64,000 nt of DNA from Mytilus californianus (taxonomy: Eukaryota > Mollusca > Bivalvia > Mytilida > Mytilidae). Shown piece by piece: positions 26,401 to 41,400 of this stretch. Under the pieces are notes generated by a model. That model had not been told where the DNA came from and did no database searches. It was given only the letters and a program-made list of their open reading frames with translations. Every line of letters starts with the position of its first letter. Position 1 is the stretch's first letter. Made by a program: the position numbers and the translations under genes. The stretch lies in assembly GCF_021869535.1 (NCBI RefSeq), contig NW_026262581.1, forward strand, positions 113,302,771 to 113,366,770. The letters run 5' to 3'.

Positions 26401-29400
26401 TATTTTGTTAAAAAGAGGAGATGGGACTAACACTTTTATTTTTATCAGGACATATCAATAATCCTAGTTCTATTATTTTTTTTATTTTTTAGTGTTACCT
26501 TTTTTTTTCATTTTCCGACTTGTTGAATAAAGCTGGTTAACATTTAACATACTAAGTGTCATCAATATACAATAAACAGCACATATTGTTATTTTTTAAA
26601 CTTAGATGATGTTGAGTTAGAACCATTAATTGAACCATGCACCACAAAAAATGAAGCAGAAACTGAACCTGTTTATGGTAATGTAGGTGCTTGTGTAATA
26701 CCGTCAGTTAGAGTAGAAGATCTATGGGATTATGTTAAACAGAAGAAGGAAAATGATGTGGAAGGATTTCGTACTGAATACAGGGTAATCATTTCTACAT
26801 CGTCTCACAGTACACAACTTTTAATTAGATTATATTGACGGAATAATTCACTTCATAGAAACTGTTCTGATTTCAAAGCCAACAGGAAGTAGAACTTTTA
26901 TAAATTTGCCGTGCTTACTTGACTGCCGAGCCATGAGTCATATCTTTTTACTGTATAGTGTAACCTTTTTCTTTCAGCTTATTCCGGCTGGTCTAACAGC
27001 GTGCTGTGAAGTAGCACAGAAGTCGGAAAACAAAATAAAAAATCGTTACGGGAACATTATCGCTTGTGAGTTTTTATACTTAAGATGATTTTTAATCAAA
27101 CCATGGGTGGTGAAAGATGTTTTAAAATTATTAAGAGTTATGATTCAAAGATATTAATGTTCTCAGTAGTAGGCGTTTTCACTTTGTACAAACTGATTTA
27201 CAACATTTAAATACAATGGACCTTAGAGCTTTAATTTGTAATCAACTTGGGAAGTGATATAATGTTGTAATTCCCACATAAATCACGTTTTGGAAAAAAT
27301 ACATCCCCCATAATGCGAATCATATAAGTATTTAAGCAATAATTGAATAAAGATTATATACTTGTTATATAGATAGGAATTATTGTTCAGTTTAACTAGA
27401 TTAAGGAATTATATATAAAACACATTTCATTAGTATTAATTAGACTAATCATATATGTTCTCAATATTGGGATGACATAGTAACTTTAATAGTCCTTCTA
27501 AACAGTTTAAAATTACAAGGTTTATTTGACATGATTAAATGCATCTATCCTGATTCGATTCAAACTTATATCATTATCTTTACCTGAAATATTCAGATGA
27601 CCACAGTCGAGTTATACTGACACCTGTTGCTGATGATGTGAACGATGATTATACAAATGCAAATTATATTGATGTAAGTATCTAGCATCCTGTGTAAAGA
27701 AGATATAGTAAGCTTAAGTTGAAAAGCATCATAATTGCCTTGAAATTGAAATTGATACCGATAAATGCAAGCGAGTACATATTAATCACGGTAATGATAA
27801 GATTTAAAAAAACCAATCTGTTTAGTAAATACCAATTGCGATATAAAACGTTAAGAAAAGTCAGGAATCGATTCCTATATATATTTGCTGTTTTACCGCC
27901 TCATTATTAATTGTGCAAAGGGAAATGAAAATAAAACTTTATAGATTTTTGGCATACGAATCGCTTTTCAGAATGACCTTAAAAACAACGCTCTAACAAA
28001 CACATTTGAAAACTAGGGATGTATGAATATGTCTAAACGTTGGAATCTTTATAACAAAAGGGAAATGAAAGGAATTCCTCTTAGTTCGACTTTGTCTGAG
28101 GGAATTGAAACCTTAGTTTTTTAATAATTTCTTAATTCATAAATGGGAAATTTTTGAAAAGTATTTAGAAATCTGGCTACTGAGCTGGTGAGAATTACAG
28201 TCGACTAGCAGTGGTATCGACCTTCATCAGTTGATATAGATTGCTCAAACAAAATAATTTGAGATCCAAGGAAGTATAAATATATAGATCATCCTTGTCT
28301 GAGATAATTGGAACCTTAGTTTTCCTAAATATTTCTTAATCAATCAACATCTGAATTAATAATACCTTTGATTACAAAATCAGTCTATACTTACCACAGA
28401 ATATTTGCTTGTCTTATGCAATAGAATGGGTGCAACTGGATTAATACCCGGTTTTTGCAGGACTCATGTTGCTTAATCTGGAATTATTTCTCTGCTATAT
28501 TTTATGGATTGTTGTTTTCATTTTATTTCGGTCATGGTCGCTTGTATTTTTCTCCTACATGTGTTTTTAATACTCTTTGGTATCAATGATTTGATATATT
28601 ATAGGCAACCGTAGTTTACCGATGTCAAAATTAGATTCACAAGAAACAGGGCTGTTAAGGGTAAATGAGAAAAATTGAAATATTGGGGTTAAACCCGAAA
28701 CAAATCAAAAGCAAGGAGACAAGCGAACAGACCAACAAAACAGACTTATTCAAAAATTGAATACTAAAATCAAAACAATGTTTTAAAGCATAATGATCTG
28801 TCGTCATTCCATCCAAAAGATTAAATATGATTTAGATATTATTATTTATATAATAATTGATGATTTTTGTCAATGTTCTACATTCGCAGGGATACAAAAG
28901 AGAGAAAGCTTACATTGCAGCTCAAGGTATGAACATTTCTTGTTGCTCATATAAACGGCAATAAGAGTTTATGTGTAAACGTATTATGTCGATTTCAGTG
29001 CCAATGATATGTGTTTTTTATTAATCGGATACGTAAAAGACAAAATGAAGGGAAGCTCATTTCTTAAAATATTAAAAAGCAAAACAGGGACATAACCACA
29101 AACACCCGAAAATGTCCGAGGCCAACTTTATGTTTTAATTTTTTTCCCTGAGCACTGGCTACTGGGTGAATACTGCTGTCAAGGACGGTTAGTCCACCAG
29201 CAGTAACACCACCCGGTATTGTATTAATCTATACGTATGATATTGATCTTATTGCACATGACACATTTGTTTTGGAACATCTTTCAACGTGTGCGTTGTT
29301 AAAGGTTAATTTGGGTAAATTTATTTGTCATAAAACTTGTTAATTGAAGGTATTCTTCATATAAAAAAAACGAAAAATAAGGTTTTGTTTGTAAGAGAAG

Positions 29401-32400
29401 CAAGTAATTATCGAAAATATATTTCTGTTAACTATATATATAGAAATTGTTGTAATCTAGACATTTGATAAATAATATTATTTTAAAATTTAGAAAAAAT
29501 AATTCTTAAATACAGTTCTCACAAAAGAGTTCAAATATTTGGATATTAAATTCATACTTCTATGTAAATCGGAATTGCATTTTGATGCAAAGAGTTTACA
29601 GCTGTAGCAGTTTGATAACATCATTTCTTGTTTAATTACTTAAGGTCCTACCAAACCGACAATAGATGATATATGGAGAATGGTCTGGCAAGAGGACTCT
29701 AAAACAATCATAATGCTCACGAATCCAACAGAAACTGGAAAGGTAAGACAGATTATTTATTTAATACATTAAACATATAATATTCGTCCTTGGTAACAAT
29801 TTGAAAAACCTACAAACATTAAAGAGCATTATTGCACCCGAGGAATGTTTTTTTGCAAATACTTATTTAATGTTTTTAAACGAAGTAAACAATTTAGTAC
29901 TGATGTAATATTACTATAGCTAATTTTTTTATCAACAGAAAAAATGTGAACAGTATTGGCCCATTGAAGGGAAACAGGAGTATGCAGGTCTAATTGTTGA
30001 GTTTTTAGAATGTCAATATTTACCAGACTTTTCCATCAGAACATTCCGCATTTCTAAGGTAAGAACAATATCGTTGAATTAACAGTCATGGTTTGTTGGT
30101 ACAGAATATGTGTCAATGAGATAATAACCCAATAACACAGTTTAACTTGAAGAGACACTTAGAGGTCAACATATTGACCCACTTACATATTTTTAGATTC
30201 ACTAAAAGACATTTTTTTCAGGTAAAAACAGATTTTAATAGTTATTGCATCTTTTTTTTTTATTGGTATGCCTTCCTTTTGTACTTGTCAGGACGATAAA
30301 ACGACGGTAGTCAAACAGTTCCATTATACGACATGGCCAGATCACGGTGTACCTAGATTTGGAAATTCGTTACTTTTATTCCGGCAAAAAATAAGATTAC
30401 ATGACAACTTGGACAATGGACCACCAATAATTCATTGCAGGTTTGTGAAAATTATGCAGAACATGTATGCCTCCTTTAATAAGAAATATTTATATGACAA
30501 AAAGTCATCAAAGATACCATACGTATAATGTATTATGCAGACGCGCGCCTCGTTTAAATAATACCCACCAGCAGTGCCTGAAAAAATTACTTTTAACTTC
30601 TTCACACTTATGGTTTATTCGATTAGATCTTGTTTACTATTATGCTATTGATGATATGCTGCCAGATATAAAAGGGCGAAAATTATGTCTCTTATTTTAT
30701 TGAAGAGCAAATGTCCATTAACTACTTCCATGATGATCATTTACAAGAACTGAAACTTTCATTGGAGAAATTACTGGGCGGTGTTGAATCTATTTCCCCA
30801 GTAATTGTGTTTCAAGATATGTTAAAAATGTTCCAAAAGAATAAGAAAGATAGTTTATGACAATATTTTCAAAACTTTGTCGATTGTTTTATCGTTTTAA
30901 TTTAGTCTGTAATGGTATTGAGAATGATACTGTTATTACCGTTGAAACATGTGTCTCTGACAGCCTTGAGGATATTAGAGCCAGAAGGTTAATGTTTTGC
31001 ATCATTTATGTCCAACAACATGCAAAGAAACAATAAACACGACATAAATCAAGATTTGATGGATGAAAAATGTATGCTTTATTATATAACTTGACACAAT
31101 TTTAGACTTCAATTAAGTTAATTTCATGTTGAATATAAACACTTGAATGAGATAATCTATTATCAATACAGACACCAGCAGTCTGAGATTAATCAGAATT
31201 AAACATAATCAAATTACATTAAATAATGATTTTGTATGACAGATAAAACAATGGGATAAATAATCCTGGCACCAGTCGCGTGTTGTCATTAGTTACCTGT
31301 ATTTGACCAATTGTATGACATATGAGAGTGAGTCACGGGAGATATTTGCACTGACCAATAACTCTGAATGCTATATTGAGTCATTAGTTTATTGTTTAAT
31401 TAGATTGAACAAATCGATATCCCGTGTTAAGACAGTTTTATCAAGTAATAGTAAGGATTTAAAATAATAAGAATATAATCAGTAACAACGCTTGTTTAAA
31501 TCATGAGACATATCATGATTTATATTTCTATAACTTCTGATATTATCTCAAGTGAAATGGATTTGAACTCCCAATAAGCATTCGAGATTGATTGTGAACC
31601 TAATGTTTCAAAATTATTCCTTATGGGTCACGATTCGGTTGAAAATATGAATTTTCTTTATAGATTTTTTCATTGATAACAGGAGAGAGTTTTAGTACTG
31701 ATAATTAAACATTGACATGCTATCGTGTATCCATTATAGACAAAACCGGTAGTTTTTAATGCATTATCATGTACGAATTTCAGATGTTTTCATCAATCTG
31801 TGACAGGTGTCAGAATGTCGATAATTTTTTTTTTCAGTGCCGGTGTGGGTAGAACTGGTACTTATATTGCAATTGATGTTAATCTAGACCAGGCTAAAAA
31901 TGAAGGAATTGTTGATGTCCATAACTTTGTTCAATTAATGCGAACACAGAGGGTTAATATGGTCCAAACATTAGTATGTATTAAGATGTAGAGAATTTAT
32001 TTTTTTCCCGCTTTTATTTTGTTTAAATCAAATTAGGCGAATTGATTTATGCTGAATAATCTTTATATTTCAATTTCATTGCTTAAATCATAAAATATAA
32101 TAAATGATTATAATGAACTTTATCCTACATTTTTGTACTGCAGGACAAAACAACGTACAACGTTCAAGATTAGTACATTTTTTATGTTAAATTTTTAACA
32201 AATTCTCTGGACCCATTCAAGAAAAAGTTTGTTTAAAACAAAAACGACCTCAGACCATATCTACTGTAAAACTAGAATTCCTTTCAAAGTATTTTCTTCT
32301 AAAAATGGCTGTATCAAATCATAATGATTATTAATAATAATAATACTCATTAATAATTAATAATCAGTGTGTATATCCGGAATATCACAATTGTTTTAGT

Positions 32401-35400
32401 CGTTCTGTTTCGTTGGTTGATATAGAAGGGCGTTTGATTTTGTTATTTTATATGAACTTCTCCTTTTTTTAATTAACTTTTGAGTTCGGTATTTTTGTTA
32501 TTACATTACTTAATTAATTGTTCAAATATAATATATTAGTTTCATATTCATAAATTCTACTTTTACTTATGTATTCGTCAGTGAATAATAACGACTTTAT
32601 TTTACACCGGTAAATTACTGTCGCCTTTATTGATGTACAGGACCTTTTGATATGAAAAAAGGAGAAATGTAATGATAGCTTTTGAGACTACTATCCACCA
32701 GTCTAAAGACACTGAGCAAAACCCATATATCATATCGTAGGCTATAAAAGGCCCCGGCATACCAAAATGTGAAACAATTCAAAAGAGAAACCCAACGGAC
32801 TGGTAAAAAATTGAAAACAACACGTTTAATAATTTCATGCGTCCGAAGCGCTTTTCTGGTAACTGTTACAACGATAAACGAAAACAAAACCCACAAATAT
32901 AACAAACAGCAACCAACAACTACCGAAAAAAAACAGATTCTTGACTTGATGCAAGCTTTTGCTTTCTTAAAATTTTGTTATTAGGACTAAGAACGTATAC
33001 AATATGTGTATCTATAAATAAATCGAAGTTGTATATCCCTTACCATAAAGATTTTCCTAATGACTAATTATTCCTGTGACAATGTTTCGCACTATACATT
33101 ACCATATATTTTACAGGAACAATATCTATTTGTATATGACGTGTTACTAGAAGCATTGATATGTGGTGATACAACAGTCCCAGTACAAAAATATCTAGAC
33201 ACACTGTCCGATCTACTTCAGTATGACGAGTCTATCAGTAAAACAAAAATGGATGAACAGTTTGAGGTAAAATGTTTAGAGATAATAACGGGACTCAACA
33301 CTATTCACAGGTTATAATTAAGGTCTCAATTTGGCGATGAAGATTGACCAAAATATTACGTTTGTATTTTGTAGAATATGGAGGAAGACCATAAATGGGA
33401 GAAAAAAAAAACTCACAAGTCGAAGAGAGTATTTATACACATTTAGCTTTGAAATGTTTGGTTTGAGCGTTCCTAATAAAAGTAAATCCCAAAAAATTCT
33501 AAGGACGCATCAAATTTATAAAGTGTTGGTTTCATCTTGTATTGGATTGATACCACTGATGTTAGACGGCTAGTCCTCCATGGTATCATCAGCTCAGTAT
33601 TCAGTGTTTTGATACTCACATGATTCATAACACTACTTTCTTAAATTTTCCGTTAATGAATATAGAAAAAGGTTCCAACTCCCGCAGCCAAAGTTGACCC
33701 TTGCTGGATTTGGCTATTCTTTTGTGGTCTTTTTTCATATAGCCCCTAACGTAGTCCAGCATTTATCGTCATTGGCGTTAAAGTTTTAGTCAGATAGTTG
33801 AATTCGGACTGATGAATACATAGGCTAGCTAATATCCAGTACCGTTGTTGAAGCCCTTCCGCAAACATTCATGTCAACAGATATTTGTACCCACTACCCT
33901 TACGTAATTTTCCTTTTAAGAGATTTGTTTTTGCGTTTTATTTACATTAAATGTAAAACATATGAATTGAAAACTATAAATACTAAATTGATTACTTCAT
34001 TTAATCTTTGAGGTTTACATAAAAGCATTTAACATTTAAGAGATTGCATGATATAATTACAAAATAATTGACTTCAGGTTTTAAGATTATTATCAGCAAC
34101 CATAGAAAAAGATGATACCACTTCAGCTTTACATCCTGAAAATATTTTCAAAAACAGATCGACGGAAATAATTCCAGGTAAGATACATCACTCGGGTTTT
34201 ATTGCAATTAAGGACCCAATCTGTCATCTAAGGTACTTTTCGTTAAATTCCTTGTCTTATCTCATTTGTGTTTGTTACATTGTTCCTCTCGAATATATAA
34301 TAAAAACATTAGTTCTCTTGAATGATTTAATTACTGCATGTCTTTAAGTAAGACTTATGTTAACGTTCCGTGATACAAAAGCGTGATGAAGTTTATGAAT
34401 ATTACATGAAATTATCTTTATAGTATATCACTACAGGCAAATAACTTCTTGTAATAAATGAATTGTGTTTATGAATGGTCCTCATTTTATTAAAAAAAAT
34501 AAAAAAAAATAATGATTTTACAAATATAATCATACAGCAAACGTGTTTTATTGAGATGATTTTATTACTAACAGACGACAGCATTAACACGATGTCAGTT
34601 GTAATTACAATAAAATTGAAGAACCGATGCATTCATATGCACATGTATGAACAGGTTAAAAAACTGAAGATTTTAATGTCTGATTAGTTTGAAATTCATA
34701 TAATATGAAATACAATTTTGGGTCGTTTGTACAGATACATGATGTCAATACTTAATACGATGATTTCTTTGGTCAGGAACAGTAATTCAAATAGTATATA
34801 TAAAAATTCATAGTTTGATATTAGAAGTTATCCTTCCTTTGTCACTTTAAGCAATGTCATCAGTTTACCTAACTGGTTATTTAGAAGATATTTTATATGA
34901 AATCATATCAGGTCATGTCTTTTAATGGATTGTTAATTTAAAAAATAAATCAAACACTTGATGTCCAAAGTACTTGTCGTGGAACTGATAAACTAATTGA
35001 ATTTTCAAGTATTTTTTTATTCAGTATTAACTTATTTCATTTATGATCTTATTCCAGCAAACAGATGCCGACCTTATCTTACTACACAAGTCGAAGATCA
35101 CAACGATTATATTAACGCAGTGTTTCTTAATGTAAGAATATAAAAGTTATGAAGTATCTTAATGACTATCCACTATATTTAATTTCTGGCAAATGTGCAT
35201 GTATAATTGATAACTAAAAAAATGATAGTAAAGATGATACCACAATATCATCGCTATAGTCTATAGTTTACGGCGAAATTTTTATTTTTTTGAAAGGAGT
35301 TTTACAAACTCGTTAAGAAACCATTAGTAATTGGTTGATTATTAACCGTTAATCAAAGAAAGGGGTAATCTAAATATGAAGTTGGTATATCAAATTCAGT

Positions 35401-38400
35401 TAAAATAAATTTAGTCAAAGTACATATTGAAGTGAAAGATGAAAACCCCCGAATAACACAAAAAAGTCAATGTATTTGTTTCCGCAGGTTCATCTGCCCA
35501 GTAGCTTATTTTTTGTAATTTGCACGATTTAAATGATGTATTTAGTTTTGTTTATTTCTTGTTCATAAATTTGGTAATTCTGCAAAACCTAAAGCAGCAA
35601 CTATACAAGGCAAAGTTTATTTACGGTTTTCACTATTCTATTTAGGCCCTCTTACTTTGTATCCACTCAAACAATTAATATCTTTGTCTCTCTAAACATT
35701 TGGTTACGGGCGTATTAAATGAAGATTATTTCAAACCACGTTTTGTGATCAATTTCATAATAGTTGGCAAAGGGTAGTTGTGGATTCTGGTTTTAAAAAT
35801 AGCAACAGTAGTGAAGTTAAAACAAATCCTACGGACCCATTTTAATAGTTAGTGAATAGATAGGTGCATATGTAAACATGTATACAACTTTCTACTTTTG
35901 AAATAATTGTTCAGTAATACGTGAAAAACGGAAATTATCACATTTGCTTTTCATAGGCTTGTTCCAATAGTAAAATGAACATTGCAAAATACAAATTTTA
36001 AAACAGTTCAAAATAGCTAGCTCAAACCGATATTAAATCTCTACAAGAATTATCTGGAAGATTTTATTTTATGTTTTTTCGTATTGATGCAACACAGGGT
36101 TTAAAACCATATATCACAAGACCAAGTGAAAAGTATTAACTGGCGTTAACATTATAAAGACCATAGAATAACTATTTATAATTTCCAAAGGACAATAATG
36201 AACGAACTAAAGTAAGCTTGTTTATATTAGAACGACTAAGCTAATTGATAAAACTCTCCAAGTGTCTGTAAAAAGTGATCACATGAAATAAAACTACATG
36301 ATGTGTAACAACGTTGTCATGGCCATTTCATTCATAGTTATATTTTTACAAAGTTTGAATGTTTTGACACCAACATTTCTATAATTGTTACTGCATGTTG
36401 ACAAATTGATAAAATAGCTGCAACTATGGTGTATTAAAACTAAGTATAATTCAATATTTTAATACTTTAAGACACGATTAATCCTTTAACATTATATTAC
36501 AGGGCTACGCAAGAAAGGATGCTTTCGTTATTACGCAGATGCCTTTACCTAACACAATAGTAGACTTCTGGAGGCTAATAATCGACCACAATTCTTATTG
36601 CATTGTAATGCTAAATGAAATTGACAAAACAGATAAGGTATACATATTAAAATTTCATTTGAATACATATATTTTGAAAATATAATTTTTCATTATAATT
36701 TTAATGAATTCATTACGATTTAGTAAGCTTTTTCATCATTTACTACACTATGTCCAAATCTGCACTGTTAGTGTAAAAACATTTTTTCATAGTTTTAATT
36801 TCCAGTATGGTAACAGACTATAAACAACGACTTCAAACTAGGTAGGATTTCTTTTTCACGCATGAACAAATATTTTTGTTTTAAATTGGACAATACAAAT
36901 GGAGTTAAATGTTTTGGGTAGTTTGATATAGTATTTTCCATAATCGTTCTAAATTAATTGAGATATAGGGACCAATACACTGCAAAAAAAAAATATGTGG
37001 ACCCCCACAACCCGATTTGACTCCAACAATCTGAAAACTGTTCTTCCCGTTTGACGAGACCTATTGCTTTCGTTCCTTGCATAGTGCTATAAATATATTA
37101 ATTCAAAAAGTGACAATTCTTGCAATCTCCAATTATGTTGTGTTCCATCTGAAAAGCTCTTAACATATTTCTAAATTTGTGTAAAAAGATTGTGGAAAAT
37201 GTTGTACAGTCAAACGTTGTTAAATGTGCGTTTATTTTCTACAATTTCATACAAATAAAAAATAAGTAAAATCTTATCTTTATGCTGTCGTTTGTGGCCG
37301 TCAATTTTGAAATGAAGTATTGGTTTTAAAATTGGCATATGCTACGGTCGAGATATAACTAAAAGAATGACGGAACTCGGTAAGAAAATGATAGGTGGTC
37401 TTGAAATGTTTATGTAGGTTACAATCCCTTTTTAGGGGTATGGAAGGTTCAAGTCTTGTTTTGTTGGGGGGATTATAGAATATATTGACCGAAATTTTAA
37501 TGTTACAATAACTGATTTTCTGTAATATATAAAGTAAATTAATTTGACGATTTGGAAAACGGTAGTAGTATTATATTATTTTTGTAATACATTCCGGTTT
37601 CCGTCGGACGTGAAATTATATGTATTGTTTCTTAAATGTGTCTCAGTTTTTAAAGGAATTGCTTTAATGCTATAGCGTATAGCCATCTTTGTGACCCAGA
37701 TCAAGCCAAAATTTTTGAACAGATTCCTCATCTGTCATTCTAAAAATCCTATGTATGATTTCTAATGAAACACATTAATTGAAATAGTTGAAAAACAATA
37801 GTGGTTTGTGAAGTTTCAACATATTGTTTGTAGATATATTTTTGTATTTAAAGGAACAACCGTATGACTATCAAAAAACGTAGAAGTCCGAGTGAAAAAG
37901 TTCATTTTCATACCTGCGATTTAGTATTTGAGATGTTTTAACAAAATATCGAATCATGTCAGTTGTTGATTTAATATCAAAAATTTGACTGAATTATCGC
38001 TTATACGGTTGCATGTAAGGGACGACATCAAAAGTTCAATGTAGGATTAAAAACTGAATTCACATAGTTTTTTCACTGACAATGTAGTGAATTTGATATG
38101 ATCTATGTAATTTAAATTCAATGTCTGTTGTCTAGTGTTGACCACTGTCATATTTTTCTACTATCTCAAAAAATTCTAGGCCATAAAAAAGAATATGTTT
38201 GTTTGCCCTAACCCTACCTTCCCAGAAAATAGCTGCCTACTCAAAATCTTTTATTGTCCTGATGTGAAAAAGTTTTATTTTTAATCAGATAGGCATGATA
38301 TAATAAACAATTGACACTTCAAAAAAAAGAAAGAAAATGCCTGCCTACCTACCCACTGTCTCTACCTTCCAGTAGGGTTTGGACAAACCAAAATATTTTT

Positions 38401-41400
38401 AAGTGTGGCCCTATATAACTTTCAAAATTTTTTTTAATTTATATTTCAGTTTGCATTTTTATAATTAAATAATTAACACAATTCAAAGAAAGTTTTATAG
38501 TTTGTATTTAGAATGCCACCATGCCATGTGGACCAAAACAATCTCTGTTGATCTGTATATGGGTTTCATATCATTTAAAATTCATGATCGATAAAGCGTT
38601 TGAACGACGTAGATACTATGATTAATTTCGCCCCAATACTTTCGGCCAGAAATTTGCTTTCCAGTACGATTTGATGGCTTTCATTTGGTTTAAAAGTCCA
38701 AACATTTGTTAGGGCCGAACTTAAGTCCATAATTTTTTATCCGAAAATCGATGTCGGATGAACTTGCAGCGATTTTTACACCACCCCCAAACGATTTGAA
38801 TTAAGTTTTTTTTTATCCTACATTGATCTTTTGATGTCGTCCCTTATTTAATTCGTGTTTCTCTTTGAAACAGGTCAAGTAGCTCTTGTTCATTCATAAA
38901 ATTATCGTAAAATCACTACGCCGGTTATAGTAATGAAATCTTATCTCCCATTATTTGTTTTAAATTAAAAGTAGCACAGTTTTTCGGGAGTTATACTTTT
39001 CCGCAAATATATTTGCCTCCACCGTAAGCCGGGTAAACGTGTCGTCCCCCTGTGAAATGTAAAACATTGTAAAAATGACTTTCTGCTGGATAAGTCTTTT
39101 ATTGATATAAAGTTAAAACATCCTAACTTCTCACTTAGATAAGACTCCTGTCAGGTTTAATTCTTTTACATGTGGATGAATAATAAGTCACAAAAACATT
39201 AACTAGGCAGCAATTGCTGTAACAGCCTTTAAGACTTTGATTTTACTTAAGGCTTAAGTGTAGTAATAAGGCCTCATTGAGCAAGGAAGCTGTTATTTTA
39301 TTGTTGAGCCGTTTTATATTTGACAGGACAATGAACTGAATTTATGTTTAAAATTCATTTTTTACAACGATTTTTAATTAAGGAATTTTGATCTTTTGAC
39401 TGAAATAAATGTAACTTTTCCGGCATCACTCAAAATAATAGGAAACATTTCATGACTTTTGTCCGTACTAAAATTACATTTGTGTATAGAGTTGTTCCTT
39501 TTGATGTTTATTAGATTATCAGGAGTTTTTGGTGGAGTTAGTTTGTTCAATCTTGAGTTTTCTGAGATGTGTTTAATGGTCAGTTTGTTTGCTTTTTGTC
39601 TTTTGTTTTTGTCTTTTCGCAATTATGTTGTCTGTTTTCCTTCGTACGGATTTTATGACCCCTTGGAATCTTCCTAATTATTAAGGCTAAAGGCGTAATA
39701 CCACCAAAACATGGTACGTCACATCCAGTTTCATATGAAAAGGGGTCGAAAAAAATATTCCCTTGAATTAGATAGTTGTAGGAAATTAATTCTGCATGTC
39801 ATTGCAGAAAAATTTCTGAGTCAAAAACATATACCGGTATCTGGAGAGTTTCAAAGCACCATTTTATTTAATTTAGAGTTTCTATAAAATATTTTGGAAA
39901 CTTGAGGTGACATGGTTACTTAAGCTTGTAAACATGGAAAAAAAGGGATGAACATTTGATTGGTTTACTCCCGGTGATAGTTGTTATCTTATATGCAATG
40001 AAATGTTACGCGAAAATTTCACTGTAGTACTGGACAGGATAAAACTTTAATCGTTCCATGTATTTCCTTATTTAAAACAAAGATAAATTCTGCACATTTT
40101 TTTTGAAAAATGCTATTTAAACAATGACTAATGGGGGAAAACAATGGTTGTATTACTCCAATCATCTCCCAGTTATAAGCTCAATTTCACAGTAATGTAG
40201 ATTTGTGAAAATGGTATGTTGACTGTTGTCTATATTATTGATATGATATTTTTGAAATCATAAACTATTGTACTCACCATGAAGCAATTCTTATTCTCTT
40301 TTTTAGACATGTGAACAATATTGGACATTAGAAACTTGTGGTGAGAGTTACGGACCTTTTATTGTCGAAACAACAGCCGAAATCAAATCTGATCCCAGCG
40401 TCACAGTCCGAGACTTTACGATTACAAATACATTGAATGTAAGTTTTTCTTCTCATTTATGTTTTGATAATGTCAAATACGTTTTTGTATATACTAAAAA
40501 GATATATTGGTCAATATCAATACATTTGTAAGTCTGTCTTGATAAATAATTTTGAAGAGATATATGTATATATAAATATTTCTGAAAACTGTCTTTATGT
40601 ATGTTATGATACACTAAGACGTTCAATTAGATTGTGTGTATATTTTTGTTACACTTAGCCTCAGGAGGTTCCACGTGTGGTTCGACAATTCCATTTTCAC
40701 AGATGGCCTGAAGGTGCTAATGTACCTAACTCAAAAGCTGCATTGCTGGAACTATTAGATATGGTAGAAAATTGGCAAAAGCAAAGTGGAAATAAGCCAG
40801 TCACGGTTCACTGCATGTAAGTTAAAAAGACTTAGCTAGAATCATGAATGTATATTACACATAGTTTTAGTTGTATTTTTGGATAGAAAAAAGAAACGCT
40901 TTTGATTTTTTTTAACAACTTGTTATTATGACAACAACTAATGATACACCTCATACCTTAATTTTCAGATACAAGAATAACAAAAATTGATTTAAGTCCG
41001 CTTATTCCAATAATGAATTTATATGATTTTCTATATAATCAGTATCAATACCACCATGGTCTTATCCATCCCGTGTATAGTAGCAAGTTATTTCAAATAT
41101 TGGAGAAATATAACGTTAAATATCGTTTAAATCGTTTTGATATATTCATTTATATTTACAATACACTTATCTCCCACCAGTTTACTTACTTTATAAAAGG
41201 GGCAACAATAGTTTACCGATGTAAAAAAACTTTGGAATATACAAATCCAGCAACGAAAACACGAGTGAATCGCATGACCGTAAAACGGAGCGAACCCTTT
41301 TTTCGTGTGTCCTATGATCTCAAACAAGCCTTTCACGAGTTGGGACACTGGCATATCGTAGCGGTCAACTAACTCGATTTGGAGACCGCAACAGCTGTGG

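Noticed and set aside
38200-38400. CCTAACCCTACC near 38210 as telomere-like repeat
   Set aside because: Only about two imperfect units, and it lies inside the TIR element.
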